64,000 nucleotides of DNA from Defluviitaleaceae bacterium (GTDB lineage Bacteria > Bacillota > Clostridia > Lachnospirales > WRAX01): NCBI GenBank assembly GCA_009784575.1, contig WRBK01000008.1, positions 1 through 64,000 on the forward strand, in the 5' to 3' direction. Below the pieces are notes generated by a model. It was not told where the DNA came from, did no database searches, and saw only the letters and a program-made list of their open reading frames with translations. The first letter of the stretch is position 1. Every line of letters begins with the position of its first letter. Below, piece after piece: positions 43,002-52,764 of this stretch. The position numbers and the translations under genes are program-made.

Positions 43002-43885
43002 GCGATAATACGAAAAATATACATTGGTATCCTGGTCACATGACCTCTGCGATACGCATGATGAAAGAAAATCTCGCGCTTGTGGACATTGTGATTGAGC
43101 TCTTGGATGCCAGAATACCACTTTCTTCAAAAAATCCTGATATTGATGAATTAGCGAAAAATAAAAAGCGTATAGCTGTGCTTAATAAAGCAGACTTGGC
43201 CGATGAGGCGCAAAATGCGGCATGGAAGCGGCATTACGAATCTCTTGGTTATCAAGTTGCCCTTACAAACTCTGCGGCGGGCAAGGGGCTTGCGGCTGTA
43301 GCGGAAGCAGCGCGGGCGCATATGGCAGAAAAGATAGCGCGACAAAAAGCGCGAGGTCGCTTGATGGTACCCATACGCGCCATGATAGTAGGCATACCAA
43401 ATGTTGGAAAATCTACCATGATAAACCGATATGCAGGCAAAAATGCCGCGAAGGTGGCAGACAAGCCAGGTGTGACACGCGGTAAGCAATGGATAAAAAT
43501 AGCAGCAGATTTTGAATTATTAGACACCCCTGGTATATTATGGCCAAAATTTGAAGGCGAAAATGTGGGGCGAAACCTTGCATACATAGGCTCTATTAAT
43601 GATAATATACTGGATATACAAGAGCTCGCCGCAAGCCTAGCAGATACAATGCGTACCCTTGCACCCGATGGCTTGAGGTCTCGCTACAAGATAGATTTTG
43701 ATGATAGTGACACGCCACATGAAATATTAGAAAAAATAGGCATAGCCCGCCTGTTCAAAACTAAAGGCGGCGAAGTGGATTTGCAACGCACTGCTGAGAT
43801 ATTCATTGATGAGTTTCGTGAAGGGCGCATGGGACGAATTACGCTAGAAAAACCTGTTATAATCAATAATGATAATGAACAATAG
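42998..43885 (+). CDS. rbgA: Ribosome biogenesis GTPase
   Basis: Circularly permuted GTPase (YlqF/RbgA) that matures the 50S subunit, 295 residues. The motifs come in permuted order: G4 LNKADLAD, G1 VGIPNVGKST, G3 LLDTPG. It begins with the family signature HWYPGHMTSAIR. The GTG at 42998 overlaps the SGNH stop codon and is preferred over the ATG at 42977. A C-terminal helical domain binds rRNA. Confidence 0.94.
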   Translation: MSDNTKNIHWYPGHMTSAIRMMKENLALVDIVIELLDARIPLSSKNPDIDELAKNKKRIAVLNKADLADEAQNAAWKRHYESLGYQVALTNSAAGKGLAAVAEAARAHMAEKIARQKARGRLMVPIRAMIVGIPNVGKSTMINRYAGKNAAKVADKPGVTRGKQWIKIAADFELLDTPGILWPKFEGENVGRNLAYIGSINDNILDIQELAASLADTMRTLAPDGLRSRYKIDFDDSDTPHEILEKIGIARLFKTKGGEVDLQRTAEIFIDEFREGRMGRITLEKPVIINNDNEQ

Positions 43886-43900
43886 AGGAGGAAAATTTTC

Positions 43901-45034
43901 ATGAGCAATTTGCATCAAGATTTTATTAAAGAACACGGCATTGCTAAGCTTGGCTTTGGCTGTATGCGCCTACCTACCCTAGGGGCGGATAATCAAATTG
44001 ATATCGAGGCGGTCAAGGAAATGGTGGATGCCTACATACAAGCAGGGCATAACTATTTTGATACGGCATATGGCTATCATGGCGGCACATCTGAGGCGGC
44101 TGTGAGGCAGGCTGTGGTGGAGCGTTATCCGCGTGATAGCTTTAAGGTTGTTACAAAATTTCCTGCGTGGGCGGCGGAAAAACCAGAAGATGTGGAGCGC
44201 ATATTTAATGAGCAGCTAGAACGCTTGGGCGTGGACTATGTTGACGTTTATTTATTGCACGCGCTTAATCATGACCACAACAAAAAATGCGAAGACTTTG
44301 GCGCATACGATTTTTGTATGAAAATGAAGGCAGAAGGCAAAATCAAGCTATTTGGCTTTTCTTTCCATGGCACAACAGAAGATATGCGCAATATAATGGA
44401 GGCGCATCATGAAAAATTTGATATTGTTCAGCTAATGATAAATTATTTTGACTGGCATCGCGGCGACTATAGAGACCAATACGAAATAGTTGCATCTTAC
44501 AAAAAGCCTGTTATTTCTATGGAGCCTGTACGCGGCGGCATTTTGGCGCGCTTGCCTGAAAGTATTGGCGCAATGCTTACAGATGCCGACCCTGCGGCAA
44601 GCCACGCCTCTTGGGCTATTCGCTGGGTAGCCGACCGCCCAGAAATCGTAAATGTGCTTAGCGGTATGAGCAATATGCAGCAGGTGCAGGACAATATTGA
44701 TGTGATAGCAAAACACACACAGTTTACGCCAGAGGAGCTCGCGCTAACAGAAAAAGTGGCCCATGCCATGATAGAAATACCGCGTGTGGACTGTACATAT
44801 TGCAAATATTGCGACAAATGCCCAGAAGGCATACCGATTTTTGATATCTTTGAGATGTATAATAAATTCTTAGAAAATCGTTCCGCCTTCCAACTGGGTC
44901 AAGCATATAGCAAAATTGATAAAGCTCAAAATGCCTCGGCTTGTACTGCTTGCGGCGTGTGCGTGGCGGTATGCCCTCAGAGTATCAATATACCTGAGAG
45001 ATTGAAGGAGATAGCTACATTGATGAATAAGTAA
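43901..45034 (+). CDS. Aldo/keto reductase with C-terminal ferredoxin domain
   Basis: Oxidoreductase of 377 residues. The aldo/keto reductase barrel (about 1-285) shows FDTAYGYHGGTSE and VVTKFP. A C-terminal 2x[4Fe-4S] segment has CTYCKYCDKC and CTACGVCVAVCP. This fusion is frequent in strict anaerobes, where reduced ferredoxin may replace NADPH. AGAGGAGG precedes the ATG. It ends the rbgA operon at a clear terminator. The substrate is unknown. Confidence 0.93.
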   Translation: MSNLHQDFIKEHGIAKLGFGCMRLPTLGADNQIDIEAVKEMVDAYIQAGHNYFDTAYGYHGGTSEAAVRQAVVERYPRDSFKVVTKFPAWAAEKPEDVERIFNEQLERLGVDYVDVYLLHALNHDHNKKCEDFGAYDFCMKMKAEGKIKLFGFSFHGTTEDMRNIMEAHHEKFDIVQLMINYFDWHRGDYRDQYEIVASYKKPVISMEPVRGGILARLPESIGAMLTDADPAASHASWAIRWVADRPEIVNVLSGMSNMQQVQDNIDVIAKHTQFTPEELALTEKVAHAMIEIPRVDCTYCKYCDKCPEGIPIFDIFEMYNKFLENRSAFQLGQAYSKIDKAQNASACTACGVCVAVCPQSINIPERLKEIATLMNK

Positions 45035-45052
45035 TGGCATAAAGTGAACAAA

Positions 45053-45090
45053 CACCCCGAGGGCGATGGCTCATCGGGGCGTTTTGTTTG
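45053..45090 (+). terminator. Intrinsic terminator of the rbgA operon
   Basis: The hairpin CCCCGA/TCGGGG is followed by TTTTGTTTG. Confidence 0.85.
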
Positions 45091-45237
45091 TTGGGCTATT
45101 GATATGGATTGCTTCGGGCTTGTAATCCCGTGTATATACGATTTCCATAGCCCTCGCGAAGATGGTGTTGGATGTCAATTTATAACAAGACCGTCATTAG
45201 ACTTGTACCGAAACCAACTCCATGCTATAATACCCAC

Positions 45238-45687
45238 ATGGATAAATATAACAACATCAAAAACTACAAACCAGAACGCTTTAAGGCGGTAACTGGTGTA
45301 TCTCCTACTACCTTTGAAGTCATGCTGGATGTCATTAAGCAAGAGTATATTAAAGTCCGTAAAAAGGGCGGACGAAATCGCAAGCTAACTTGCGAAAATA
45401 TGCTACTTATGACCCTCGAATACTATAAAGAGTACAGGACTTATGAATGTATAGGTGCAAGCTATGACCTCCATAAAACTAATGTAGGCGACATTATAGA
45501 ATGGGTCGAAAAAGCCCTTATCGAATCAGGTGTGTTTAGCCTACCAAGCAAAAGAGAGCTTGTTGCCGCAGATGCTGAAATAAAGGTAATAGTCGTTGAT
45601 GACACTACCGAAACGCCTATACAAAGACCTAAATGCCCAAAGAAACAAAAGGACTATTATTCAGATAAAAAAAGCGGCACACCGTGA
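45238..45687 (+). CDS. IS5-family transposase, N-terminal frame (orfA)
   Basis: 149 codons. It holds the helix-turn-helix region (ENMLLMTLEYYKEYRTYECIG) and the first catalytic aspartate (VIVVDDTTETPIQRPKCPKKQ). A run of seven A at 45667-45673 (ATAAAAAAAGC) is a good slippery site. A -1 shift there gives DKKKRHTVKFQLI, the normal sequence of this family, continuing into orfB. The start at 45238 matches the family N-terminus. Confidence 0.85.
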   Translation: MDKYNNIKNYKPERFKAVTGVSPTTFEVMLDVIKQEYIKVRKKGGRNRKLTCENMLLMTLEYYKEYRTYECIGASYDLHKTNVGDIIEWVEKALIESGVFSLPSKRELVAADAEIKVIVVDDTTETPIQRPKCPKKQKDYYSDKKSGTP

Positions 45688-46094
45688 AGTTTCAACTTAT
45701 AATTGATAGACAAACTGAAATGATTATAAGCACTGAACTTTTCAACGGCAAAGCCCATGACCATGACCTAACTATTCTTAAGCAAACTACCAGAGTTGAC
45801 CCAGCCATTCTTGTTATTGGCGATAGCGGCTATAGAGGTTTACAAAAACTTCACCCAAACTCTCTATTGCCAATACGCCACAAAGCAGATATTGACAAAC
45901 TAACCGATGAACAAAAAGCAACCCGCAAACAATCGAATAAGTCCATTGCAAGCATCCGAATGAAGATAGAGCATATAGTAGGATGCATAAAACGATTTAA
46001 GATTGTGGCCGAGAAATACCGTAATAGGTTAAAAAGGTTATTGCTTAGGTTTAACTTGATATGCGGTGTTGTTAATTATGAGCGTAATGTTTAG
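45684..46094 (+). CDS. IS5-family transposase, C-terminal frame (orfB)
   Basis: About 136 codons, reached by -1 frameshifting from orfA. It carries the second aspartate (VIGDSGYRG) and the glutamate (RMKIEHIVG), so the DDE triad is complete and the element may be active. The separate GTG start is probably not used. Confidence 0.85.
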   Translation: MKFQLIIDRQTEMIISTELFNGKAHDHDLTILKQTTRVDPAILVIGDSGYRGLQKLHPNSLLPIRHKADIDKLTDEQKATRKQSNKSIASIRMKIEHIVGCIKRFKIVAEKYRNRLKRLLLRFNLICGVVNYERNV

Positions 46095-46142
46095 TGGTTT
46101 GGGTATAAGTTTAATGCGAGGGTTACGCTAATATTGGCGGCA

Positions 46143-46292
46143 TTAGCCATAAAGCTCATGGCAATCCATTTGTAAATAAATAATAAGGCTTTCAAATTGC
46201 GCCTGCACTTTTTCGAGCGTGGCGGTATCTAACGGGGTGAGGTCGTATTTTCTTATGGATTTGCGTTTGCGGATGATTTTTGATGTGGACAT
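46143..46292 (-). pseudogene. Nitroreductase family, N-terminal fragment
   Basis: 49 codons with a good GGAGGA ribosome site. The N-terminus KIIRKRKSIRKYDLTPLDTA is typical of FMN-dependent nitroreductases of about 200-250 residues. The match ends after about 35 residues and a stop follows, close to the right end of the insertion sequence. It appears truncated by the insertion or an associated deletion. Confidence 0.7.
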
Positions 46293-46522
46293 GTGGAGTT
46301 CCTCCTTCGGCCTGTTGGAGGAGGAGGGGCGGTTTTATAAGGTTTTTTTGCGCTCTCAGCCATATTCCTAACCTTCTGATGCGTTAAATAAACATTGTAG
46401 ATTTTTGTGGCTTCTCCAATCTCTGGAAAGCAATTGCCCACGGTTTCGTATAGATGCTTACAAATAATCTCGACCCATTTTCTTAAAAGTATTACTGAAA
46501 CAAAGCTATCAAAACTTCTTGG

Positions 46523-47287
46523 CTATGAAAAAAACTCTTCTGAAATGTGGTGGAATGAAATTACAGCATGTTCTGCTGGAACGTGCAATCCCCAATTTGT
46601 TCCCCCTGCAACCATAGCACCAATAGGCTCTACAACTCCAATTCGCTTCATTGTTCCCTGTGGCGATGTATGAACAATCTTGCTCGCTAGTTCATACTGT
46701 TTTTGCCAAATATCTTTTGCTTCATCTGGGTAATCACGATTTTCAAACAGCAGCTTGAATGTGATGTTGCCTTTATGATTTTTGAAACAATCTGCCAATT
46801 TAGCCCACTTTGCATTCTTTTCACCTGTATTAGCTTGTTTCATGTACGCTGAAGCTACCTCGTCATTGTTTTTGTTGATAAACATGGCGTATATGCTTAG
46901 TTCAAACAACGAACGCCATCTTGCGAGAGCCCCATCGACAAAGCCCCCTTTTAACAAGCACAGTATTTCCATAAAAATTTGACATGCACGACCGTGTATG
47001 TTCATGATAGCAAAGAATTTATTTCCATAATTTATGTTATTTCCCTTTTTAGTCCCAGCAATGTTGATGTGCTTTTTGCCTAATTCAATGGTCATTAAAT
47101 ACATTGCCTCATATGCAACGAAAGCTTGCCCCCAAATGCCTGCCAAGTTTGCTACAAAAATGTTGTTTTCTTTTACTCGAAATTCCATAACATCTTTGTA
47201 TATATCTCTTTCATATTCTTGAATCAATTTGTCGCAATTCTCATGGAGAAGCCTTAACTGCTCATCATATTCAACAGTTGACATCAT
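46523..47287 (-). CDS. DUF5677-like protein, possibly truncated
   Basis: A 254-residue helical protein. The motif GALARWRSLFELSIYAMF, with a downstream KIVHTSPQGTMKRIG, resembles DUF5677 proteins, which often accompany defence genes. Its ATG overlaps the stop of the restriction-modification gene (ATGA), so the two are cotranslated. It ends at TAG (46523-46525), but the same frame stays open for about 90 more codons with protein-like sequence (FDSFVSVILLRKWVEIICKHL). A recent nonsense mutation is possible. Confidence 0.65.
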   Translation of the reverse strand: MMSTVEYDEQLRLLHENCDKLIQEYERDIYKDVMEFRVKENNIFVANLAGIWGQAFVAYEAMYLMTIELGKKHINIAGTKKGNNINYGNKFFAIMNIHGRACQIFMEILCLLKGGFVDGALARWRSLFELSIYAMFINKNNDEVASAYMKQANTGEKNAKWAKLADCFKNHKGNITFKLLFENRDYPDEAKDIWQKQYELASKIVHTSPQGTMKRIGVVEPIGAMVAGGTNWGLHVPAEHAVISFHHISEEFFS

Positions 47288-49974
47288 CTATCTTCCATTA
47301 GTTTCTGATACATCTCCATCAAAGCCGCCACACAATCCGCCTCGATGAAATCTTTAACGGGAAAGCCGTATAGCTTCATTACGGCGCGGTCTAGCTCGCG
47401 GTGGGCGTTTAGTAGGGATGTGTGGAATAGCATGGATGTTTCACCATACATATCGGCTAGGGTGCTGTCGGGGTATTCTGCTCTTGCGTTTAATATGGCT
47501 TGTGCTAGTTTTTCTATTTCGGCTTTTTGAGTGTCGGTTGCGGTTGGCCATGGGAAGTTGTTGTAGACGATGTCTTTGGAGTAGCGGTAATCACTCTTTA
47601 AACGCCCGCATACAGTTCTCATCCATGCCATGTGAACATTGGATGTTAGGATACCGAAGTGGTATAGTGTAGCATTGGGAATAATAAGCACAGCATTGCT
47701 TGCTATTACATCCTTGCCCATAAATCCTAAAGGAATGTATCTGCGCTTTTCTGATGAAACAACAGGCACAACAATAAAACTTTCAGGATTGTTCATTTCT
47801 CTGAACAATGTGGGTGCATCGACAATACGATTAGCGGATGGGTCTTTACTTTTTAATCGCCATTCGTAAGTTCGCTTCACTCGTTCTGCGACTAAGGGCA
47901 TTTTCAGGAGCTCTGCACAGGTGGCATCCTTTAGCCACAAGCAGTAACGTACCTTGTTGTTAATATATTCATCAGCACCTATTAGTCTCCTAATAAATTT
48001 TTTGGCAAGAGGTTCTTTTGTTATGAAATCCTCGTATATTTCGTTTTCAATTACCAAATTTAATCCGTCAGTTAATTGATTGCCCTTTCTTATATGAGGC
48101 ACATCACATAGCGGTTTATTTCTGGCTTCAATGAAAATGTTAGAGGCTTCGAGCAGATAAGGATTTATGTTTGGCTCGGTTTTTACATAGCTAAATCCAA
48201 TAATCACACAATGGACAGCGGCAACACCGCTTGCCTCGCTATTCCATTTGAATGTTGGTATGCCGAAATTTATGTATATACCTTGCCCCATCAAAGGCTT
48301 CCATAACAATGGCACTTGTTCGCCTTGAACTAAACTGTTGGTTGATACAAAAGCTGTTTTTACCTTTGTGCCATTCATGTAATCAGATGCCTTAACATAC
48401 CATCCACAAACATAATCCATTGTCTTGTTTTTGGGAAACAGTGGGGCAATATCAGCTCGCTGGCTGTCATTCAAGTATCTGTTGCCCACAAACGGCGGAT
48501 TCCCCATAATATAATCCAATCTATCCCTAGGCACAACCTCGTCCCAATCAATCTGCAAAGCATTACCATGGGCAATGCCCGCATAGGTTTTTAGCGGCAG
48601 ATAGTCCAATTGCATATGTACGATGCTTTCTGTTTCTTTCATCATCTGGCTTTCGGCTATCCATAATGCGGTTCTGGCAACCGTTACAGCAAAGTCGTTT
48701 ACTTCTATGCCATAAAACTGCCCAATGGAAACCTGTATGGGGTTATCGTCAGCACCACCAAACAGTATTTGCCCCTTTTGCTTGATGCTCAATAACTCAT
48801 TTTCTAAACGGCGCAGGCTAATGTATGTTTCTGTCAAAAAGTTTCCGCTACCACAAGCAGGGTCTAAAAATGACAAAGATGCAAGCTTTGATTGAAATGC
48901 ACCAAGTTTTTGCATCTTGGTTTTTTCTACTGAAATAGCACAAATTACCTCAAACTCTTTTTGTAAGTCATCAAAAAACAAGGGGCCAATAACCTTATGT
49001 ATATTTTCGAGGGAGGTATAATGCATACCGCCGCTACGGCGGGTTTCGGGGTTTAATGTGCTTTCAAACACCGCCCCAAATATCGTAGGGCTGATTTCTG
49101 ACCAGTCAAAATTTTTGCTGGCTTTCGTTAAAAGCAATTTCTTAATTTCATCTGTAAAATGCGGGATTTCAATGTCCTTTTCATCAAATAGCCCGCCATT
49201 GACATAGGGAAATTTGGCAAGGTTTTCATTGAGGTAGGGGTCGCGGCTTTTGGGAAGCGTGTCCAGCGCATTAAAGAAATCAATAATAGCCCTTCTCATA
49301 TCCCTTGCTTCAAACCTTGCAAGGTAATCATGAAACATAGCTTTGCGCCCAAATATGCCAGCATCGTCCGCATACAAACAAAAAACAAGGCGAACGCAAA
49401 GCACATTAAGGCTTTTGAGTGCGCGCTCGCTTGTGGGGTCAACATATTGTTTTGCAAAGGCATCGTAAAGTAAGCCCGCAATTTTGCCAGCGGCCATGGA
49501 TACTTCCATCTTGCGCTTTAGGCGTTCGTTGCCGCTGTCAGTTAAAAAAGCAAGGCGGTAAAATTCTGTGGGCAGATTTTCAAGCAAAATTTCTTCTGGT
49601 TCGATGCTAGGGCGTTCCATGTCGCATACCAAAAAGGTGCTGAAATTGCAAGTAACAACCCAGCGGGGATGCTTTGCCTGCTGAAAAGGCGTAAGCAATG
49701 TGCCGTCCGATTGTTTGATGAGCTTTCTTAAATCTATATCCAAGCTCTTTTGCTCAATCAGTACCCGCGTTGATGGGATGATAATGTCAATAAAGCCTCC
49801 ATGGTCGATGTGTGTCCTGCTTTCAAATTCGGCGAATTGCTCAGGATGCTCCACTCCATAAACATCACGAAGCAAAGACAACCAAAATGGTTGGCTTTGC
49901 TCCTTTTCGTAACCCTTTCCTTTCCAAAAATCAGCAAACTTTTTGGCGGCGGCTCTTTGCTGTGTGCTGGTCAT
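47284..49974 (-). CDS. MmeI-like single-chain restriction-modification enzyme (type IIL)
   Basis: An 896-residue fused nuclease-methyltransferase. The N-terminal nuclease has D63 (GFIDIII) and E74-x-K76 (VLIEQKS). A helical connector follows. The adenine methyltransferase core has SAM motif I FLDPACGSGNF (about 369-379) and motif IV NPPF (492-495). A target-recognition domain and a helical C-terminus (VYNNFPWP) complete the MmeI pattern. Such enzymes methylate one strand and cut about 20 bp away. AAGGAG precedes the ATG. The recognition sequence cannot be read from the protein. Confidence 0.92.
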   Translation of the reverse strand: MTSTQQRAAAKKFADFWKGKGYEKEQSQPFWLSLLRDVYGVEHPEQFAEFESRTHIDHGGFIDIIIPSTRVLIEQKSLDIDLRKLIKQSDGTLLTPFQQAKHPRWVVTCNFSTFLVCDMERPSIEPEEILLENLPTEFYRLAFLTDSGNERLKRKMEVSMAAGKIAGLLYDAFAKQYVDPTSERALKSLNVLCVRLVFCLYADDAGIFGRKAMFHDYLARFEARDMRRAIIDFFNALDTLPKSRDPYLNENLAKFPYVNGGLFDEKDIEIPHFTDEIKKLLLTKASKNFDWSEISPTIFGAVFESTLNPETRRSGGMHYTSLENIHKVIGPLFFDDLQKEFEVICAISVEKTKMQKLGAFQSKLASLSFLDPACGSGNFLTETYISLRRLENELLSIKQKGQILFGGADDNPIQVSIGQFYGIEVNDFAVTVARTALWIAESQMMKETESIVHMQLDYLPLKTYAGIAHGNALQIDWDEVVPRDRLDYIMGNPPFVGNRYLNDSQRADIAPLFPKNKTMDYVCGWYVKASDYMNGTKVKTAFVSTNSLVQGEQVPLLWKPLMGQGIYINFGIPTFKWNSEASGVAAVHCVIIGFSYVKTEPNINPYLLEASNIFIEARNKPLCDVPHIRKGNQLTDGLNLVIENEIYEDFITKEPLAKKFIRRLIGADEYINNKVRYCLWLKDATCAELLKMPLVAERVKRTYEWRLKSKDPSANRIVDAPTLFREMNNPESFIVVPVVSSEKRRYIPLGFMGKDVIASNAVLIIPNATLYHFGILTSNVHMAWMRTVCGRLKSDYRYSKDIVYNNFPWPTATDTQKAEIEKLAQAILNARAEYPDSTLADMYGETSMLFHTSLLNAHRELDRAVMKLYGFPVKDFIEADCVAALMEMYQKLMEDR

Positions 49975-49993
49975 GATTGAAACTCCTTTTAAC

Positions 49994-51511
49994 TTAGAAT
50001 GTAGAAATATGAGGACCCAGCACGATATTTATGGTCAATGTTTCTAGCCCGTCACGAACAATAGTCAAAGAAACAGAATCGCCGACAGAAAGTGTGGCAA
50101 AGATATCTATAATCTGGTAGTCGGCGGTCATTAGCGTTCCGTTTACATGGGTTATGATGTCATGCATAACAAGACCTGCGCGCTCTGCGGGGCTGCTAGG
50201 GAATACGGAGGATATCATCAGCCCTTGGCTTGGTATTATTAGGTCTTCTTCATTTGCGCCGCGGTTTATATAGATTTGCGTTAGAGAATCGGCGATTGCA
50301 CTATCAATTGCTACAAAACGTATGCCTATCATTGGTCTTTCGTCGCTTAATGTGTCGTGTTCGTGCATTATGCGCTCTAGTATGGGCATTGCTATATTGG
50401 AAGGGATGGCGTAACCCATGCCTTCTGCTAGGCGTTCGGAGAATTTTGCGGTATTTATGCCTATGACTTCACCGTAGAGGTTTATTAGAGGCCCGCCGCT
50501 ATTGCCTTGGTTTATGGCGGCGTTGGTTTGCAATACCTCTGGCAAATGGCGGTCAGAAACGAAAATTTGGCGGTCTATGGCACTTATAATGCCATTTGTG
50601 ACTGTATTTCCTTCACCCATAGAGTTGCCTATGGCAAGCACAGCTTCGCCTACTTGCATAAGGGAGGAGTCGCCAAAACTAGCAATCCTAACGCTTGTAA
50701 CGCCTTGTTGTAATGCATCTGAGCGGTTTACGGCTATCACGGCTAGGTCGGCATCGTCATCACGTCCTACGGGTATTGCGGGGATTTTTTCGCTGCCAGC
50801 AATGGATACATGCACATGGTCTGCACCCTGTATAACATGGGCATTTGTGGCTATATAATATCGCGTGGAGGTTTCGTACATAATTATACCGCTACCAGCC
50901 ATCATAGGTCCGCCAAAGTTGAAATTAAAAGAGTTGCGTACGCTTGCAGGCAGTTCCGCGCTTATTAAAACGACACTAGGCTCCACCAACTGCACAAGCT
51001 CAACATAGCTTGGACGACCAGATTGAAATTGTGGATTTATGATAGGGGCAGAAATATTATCGAAAGAGAAATTTTGCCGTTCTTCGGTGTCGTCCATCAA
51101 AATAGGCAGAAAATAGCTGTCAAATAGGCGCACGCCAAGCCCGAAACCAAGCCCAAGAAATGGCGCACCAACCATGGCAAAGATAAGCACTGATGCTATA
51201 AAACGGTAAAAACTGCGGTTTTCTTTGCGCCTTTGTATTGCCTCCTCGCGGGTTTCCTCATATAATGAAGGGTCGGGAACATATGCCGTTGTGCTTGCTG
51301 TTGTATACGGCGGGACGATGACTGGCATTGTTGCTATTGGAGGTACTGGACCTGATTTGCGATAGCTGATGACAGTTGGTTCAGCCTCAGTCTCTGGTTC
51401 TGGTTCAGCCTCTATCTCCACTGATGTTTCAATAATTATTTCTTGCTCATCCCCATTAGATTTCTCTATATTTTCATCCATTTTATCTGGTAAATTTCCA
51501 TATTCATCCAT
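49994..51511 (-). CDS. HtrA-family serine protease with PDZ domain (copy 1)
   Basis: Membrane-anchored quality-control protease, 505 residues. A long acidic cytoplasmic N-terminus (about 1-98) precedes one membrane helix (about 101-127). The trypsin-like domain has the triad His225 (TNAHV), Asp255 (DADLAVI) and Ser338 (GNSGGP). One PDZ domain is at the C-terminus (GLVMHDIITHVNGT). AGGAGG lies nine bases before the ATG. A shorter HtrA gene lies just upstream, separated by 18 bp. Confidence 0.93.
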   Translation of the reverse strand: MDEYGNLPDKMDENIEKSNGDEQEIIIETSVEIEAEPEPETEAEPTVISYRKSGPVPPIATMPVIVPPYTTASTTAYVPDPSLYEETREEAIQRRKENRSFYRFIASVLIFAMVGAPFLGLGFGLGVRLFDSYFLPILMDDTEERQNFSFDNISAPIINPQFQSGRPSYVELVQLVEPSVVLISAELPASVRNSFNFNFGGPMMAGSGIIMYETSTRYYIATNAHVIQGADHVHVSIAGSEKIPAIPVGRDDDADLAVIAVNRSDALQQGVTSVRIASFGDSSLMQVGEAVLAIGNSMGEGNTVTNGIISAIDRQIFVSDRHLPEVLQTNAAINQGNSGGPLINLYGEVIGINTAKFSERLAEGMGYAIPSNIAMPILERIMHEHDTLSDERPMIGIRFVAIDSAIADSLTQIYINRGANEEDLIIPSQGLMISSVFPSSPAERAGLVMHDIITHVNGTLMTADYQIIDIFATLSVGDSVSLTIVRDGLETLTINIVLGPHISTF

Positions 51512-51529
51512 GTTGCACTACCTCCTATA

Positions 51530-52690
51530 CTAAAAATTCGTTGTGCTTGTATGATATGATGTCATAATCCCGCGAAGGCTTATTTCTTGCCCATCACGAA
51601 GAATTATTATGTTTATTTCTGCTCCAATTGGTGTTTGTGATATTAATTCGCGTACTTGGTCGCTTGTTTGCACCCTTTGACCATTATAATGAGTGACTAT
51701 GTCGCCTGCCAAAAGCCCAATGTCCGCTGCTGTAAAGCCACGTACGGTCTGATTGATAAATACGCCTGTTGCTGGTAAATTATGCATCTCACGTAGCTCT
51801 GGCGTAATGGTGGTGAAGGTAACGCCTAGTACAGGACGGATTATATTGCCATATTCCAAGATTTGGCTAATAATTTCAGCCGCCTCATTGGACGGTATGG
51901 CGTAGCCCATGCCCTCAGAATGTACGGAGGCAAATCTGGCGGTGTTTATGCCTATAACTTCGCCGCGGGTGTTTACTAAAGGGCCGCCGCTGTTGCCAGG
52001 GTTAATTGCGGCATCTGTTTGCATTACATTTAATACAATACCTACATCTAGTGTAATGGTTTTATTTAGCGCGGACACAATGCCCAGTGTAGCTGATTGC
52101 CCCTGACCATAAGCATTGCCAACAGCCAGCACAAAATTACCTATTTCCATAGCATCAGAATCGCCAAAGACTGCTACTTTATAATCTGTTATGCCAGCCG
52201 CGCGTAAATCCTCGCGCAATACGGATATTACGGCTAGGTCGCTGCGTTCATCGCCGCCTACAAAGCTGGCGGGTGCTGTGCGTACATCATCCAAAGATAT
52301 TGTCACCATATGCGCCGCTTGTACAACATGGTAATTTGTAGCAATATATATGCTCTCGTTTGTTTCATGAAAAATCACGCCGCTACCTGCGCTGTGGCTA
52401 TCCTGCATAGTGCCGCGTATCTGTTGCTGCATCACATTTATACTAACCACCGAATTATCTATAGCAGAAAAAATTTCGGCGGCATTGTTATAGGATTGAG
52501 TGGTGGTGGCTAATGCAGTGGCTGTTTGTCTATCCATTTCTGCCGCCAGACTGCTCAATATAAACTCCATTTCGCGCCGCGACACAAAATCATTGTCAGG
52601 TGTTCCGATTTGTAAACCAAGTGAAAAACTTGATACAATTATAGCACAGATTACAGCAAATGTACAAAATCTTCTGGTGAAATTCTTCAT
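51530..52690 (-). CDS. HtrA-family serine protease with PDZ domain (copy 2)
   Basis: A 386-residue paralogue without the long cytoplasmic domain. It has an N-terminal membrane or signal segment (about 8-28), the triad His121 (TNYHV), Asp151 (SDLAVI) and Ser234 (GNSGGP), and a C-terminal PDZ (GLLAGDIVTHYNGQ). The ATG at 52690 follows AAGGAG by nine bases; the TTG at 52699 touches that site. The tandem pair probably handles misfolded envelope proteins. Confidence 0.93.
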   Translation of the reverse strand: MKNFTRRFCTFAVICAIIVSSFSLGLQIGTPDNDFVSRREMEFILSSLAAEMDRQTATALATTTQSYNNAAEIFSAIDNSVVSINVMQQQIRGTMQDSHSAGSGVIFHETNESIYIATNYHVVQAAHMVTISLDDVRTAPASFVGGDERSDLAVISVLREDLRAAGITDYKVAVFGDSDAMEIGNFVLAVGNAYGQGQSATLGIVSALNKTITLDVGIVLNVMQTDAAINPGNSGGPLVNTRGEVIGINTARFASVHSEGMGYAIPSNEAAEIISQILEYGNIIRPVLGVTFTTITPELREMHNLPATGVFINQTVRGFTAADIGLLAGDIVTHYNGQRVQTSDQVRELISQTPIGAEINIIILRDGQEISLRGIMTSYHTSTTNF

Positions 52691-52764
52691 AATTTCCAAC
52701 TCCTTTCGTAATTAATTACGATTATAGTCGGGATTTTTTAACAAATTATGGCGGTAATGTTATA

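Larger units (their letters stand above)
45195..46116 (+). mobile_element. IS5-family (ISL2/IS1031-like) insertion sequence
   Basis: About 920 bp. The ends CATTAGACTTGTACCGAAAC (from 45195) and TGGTTTGGGTATAAGTTTAA (from 46095) form imperfect inverted repeats of 22 bp with about four mismatches. The true tips may lie a few bases further out, and I could not fix the target duplication. Inside, two overlapping frames encode a DDE transposase joined by a probable -1 frameshift. Neighbouring genes are damaged (nitroreductase fragment at 46143). Confidence 0.8.

Noticed and set aside
49029-49050. CCGCCGCTACGGCGG palindrome in the MmeI-like gene as another short repeat copy
   Set aside because: It lacks the conserved arm sequence and encodes the family motif ETRRSGGMHYT, so it is ordinary coding sequence.
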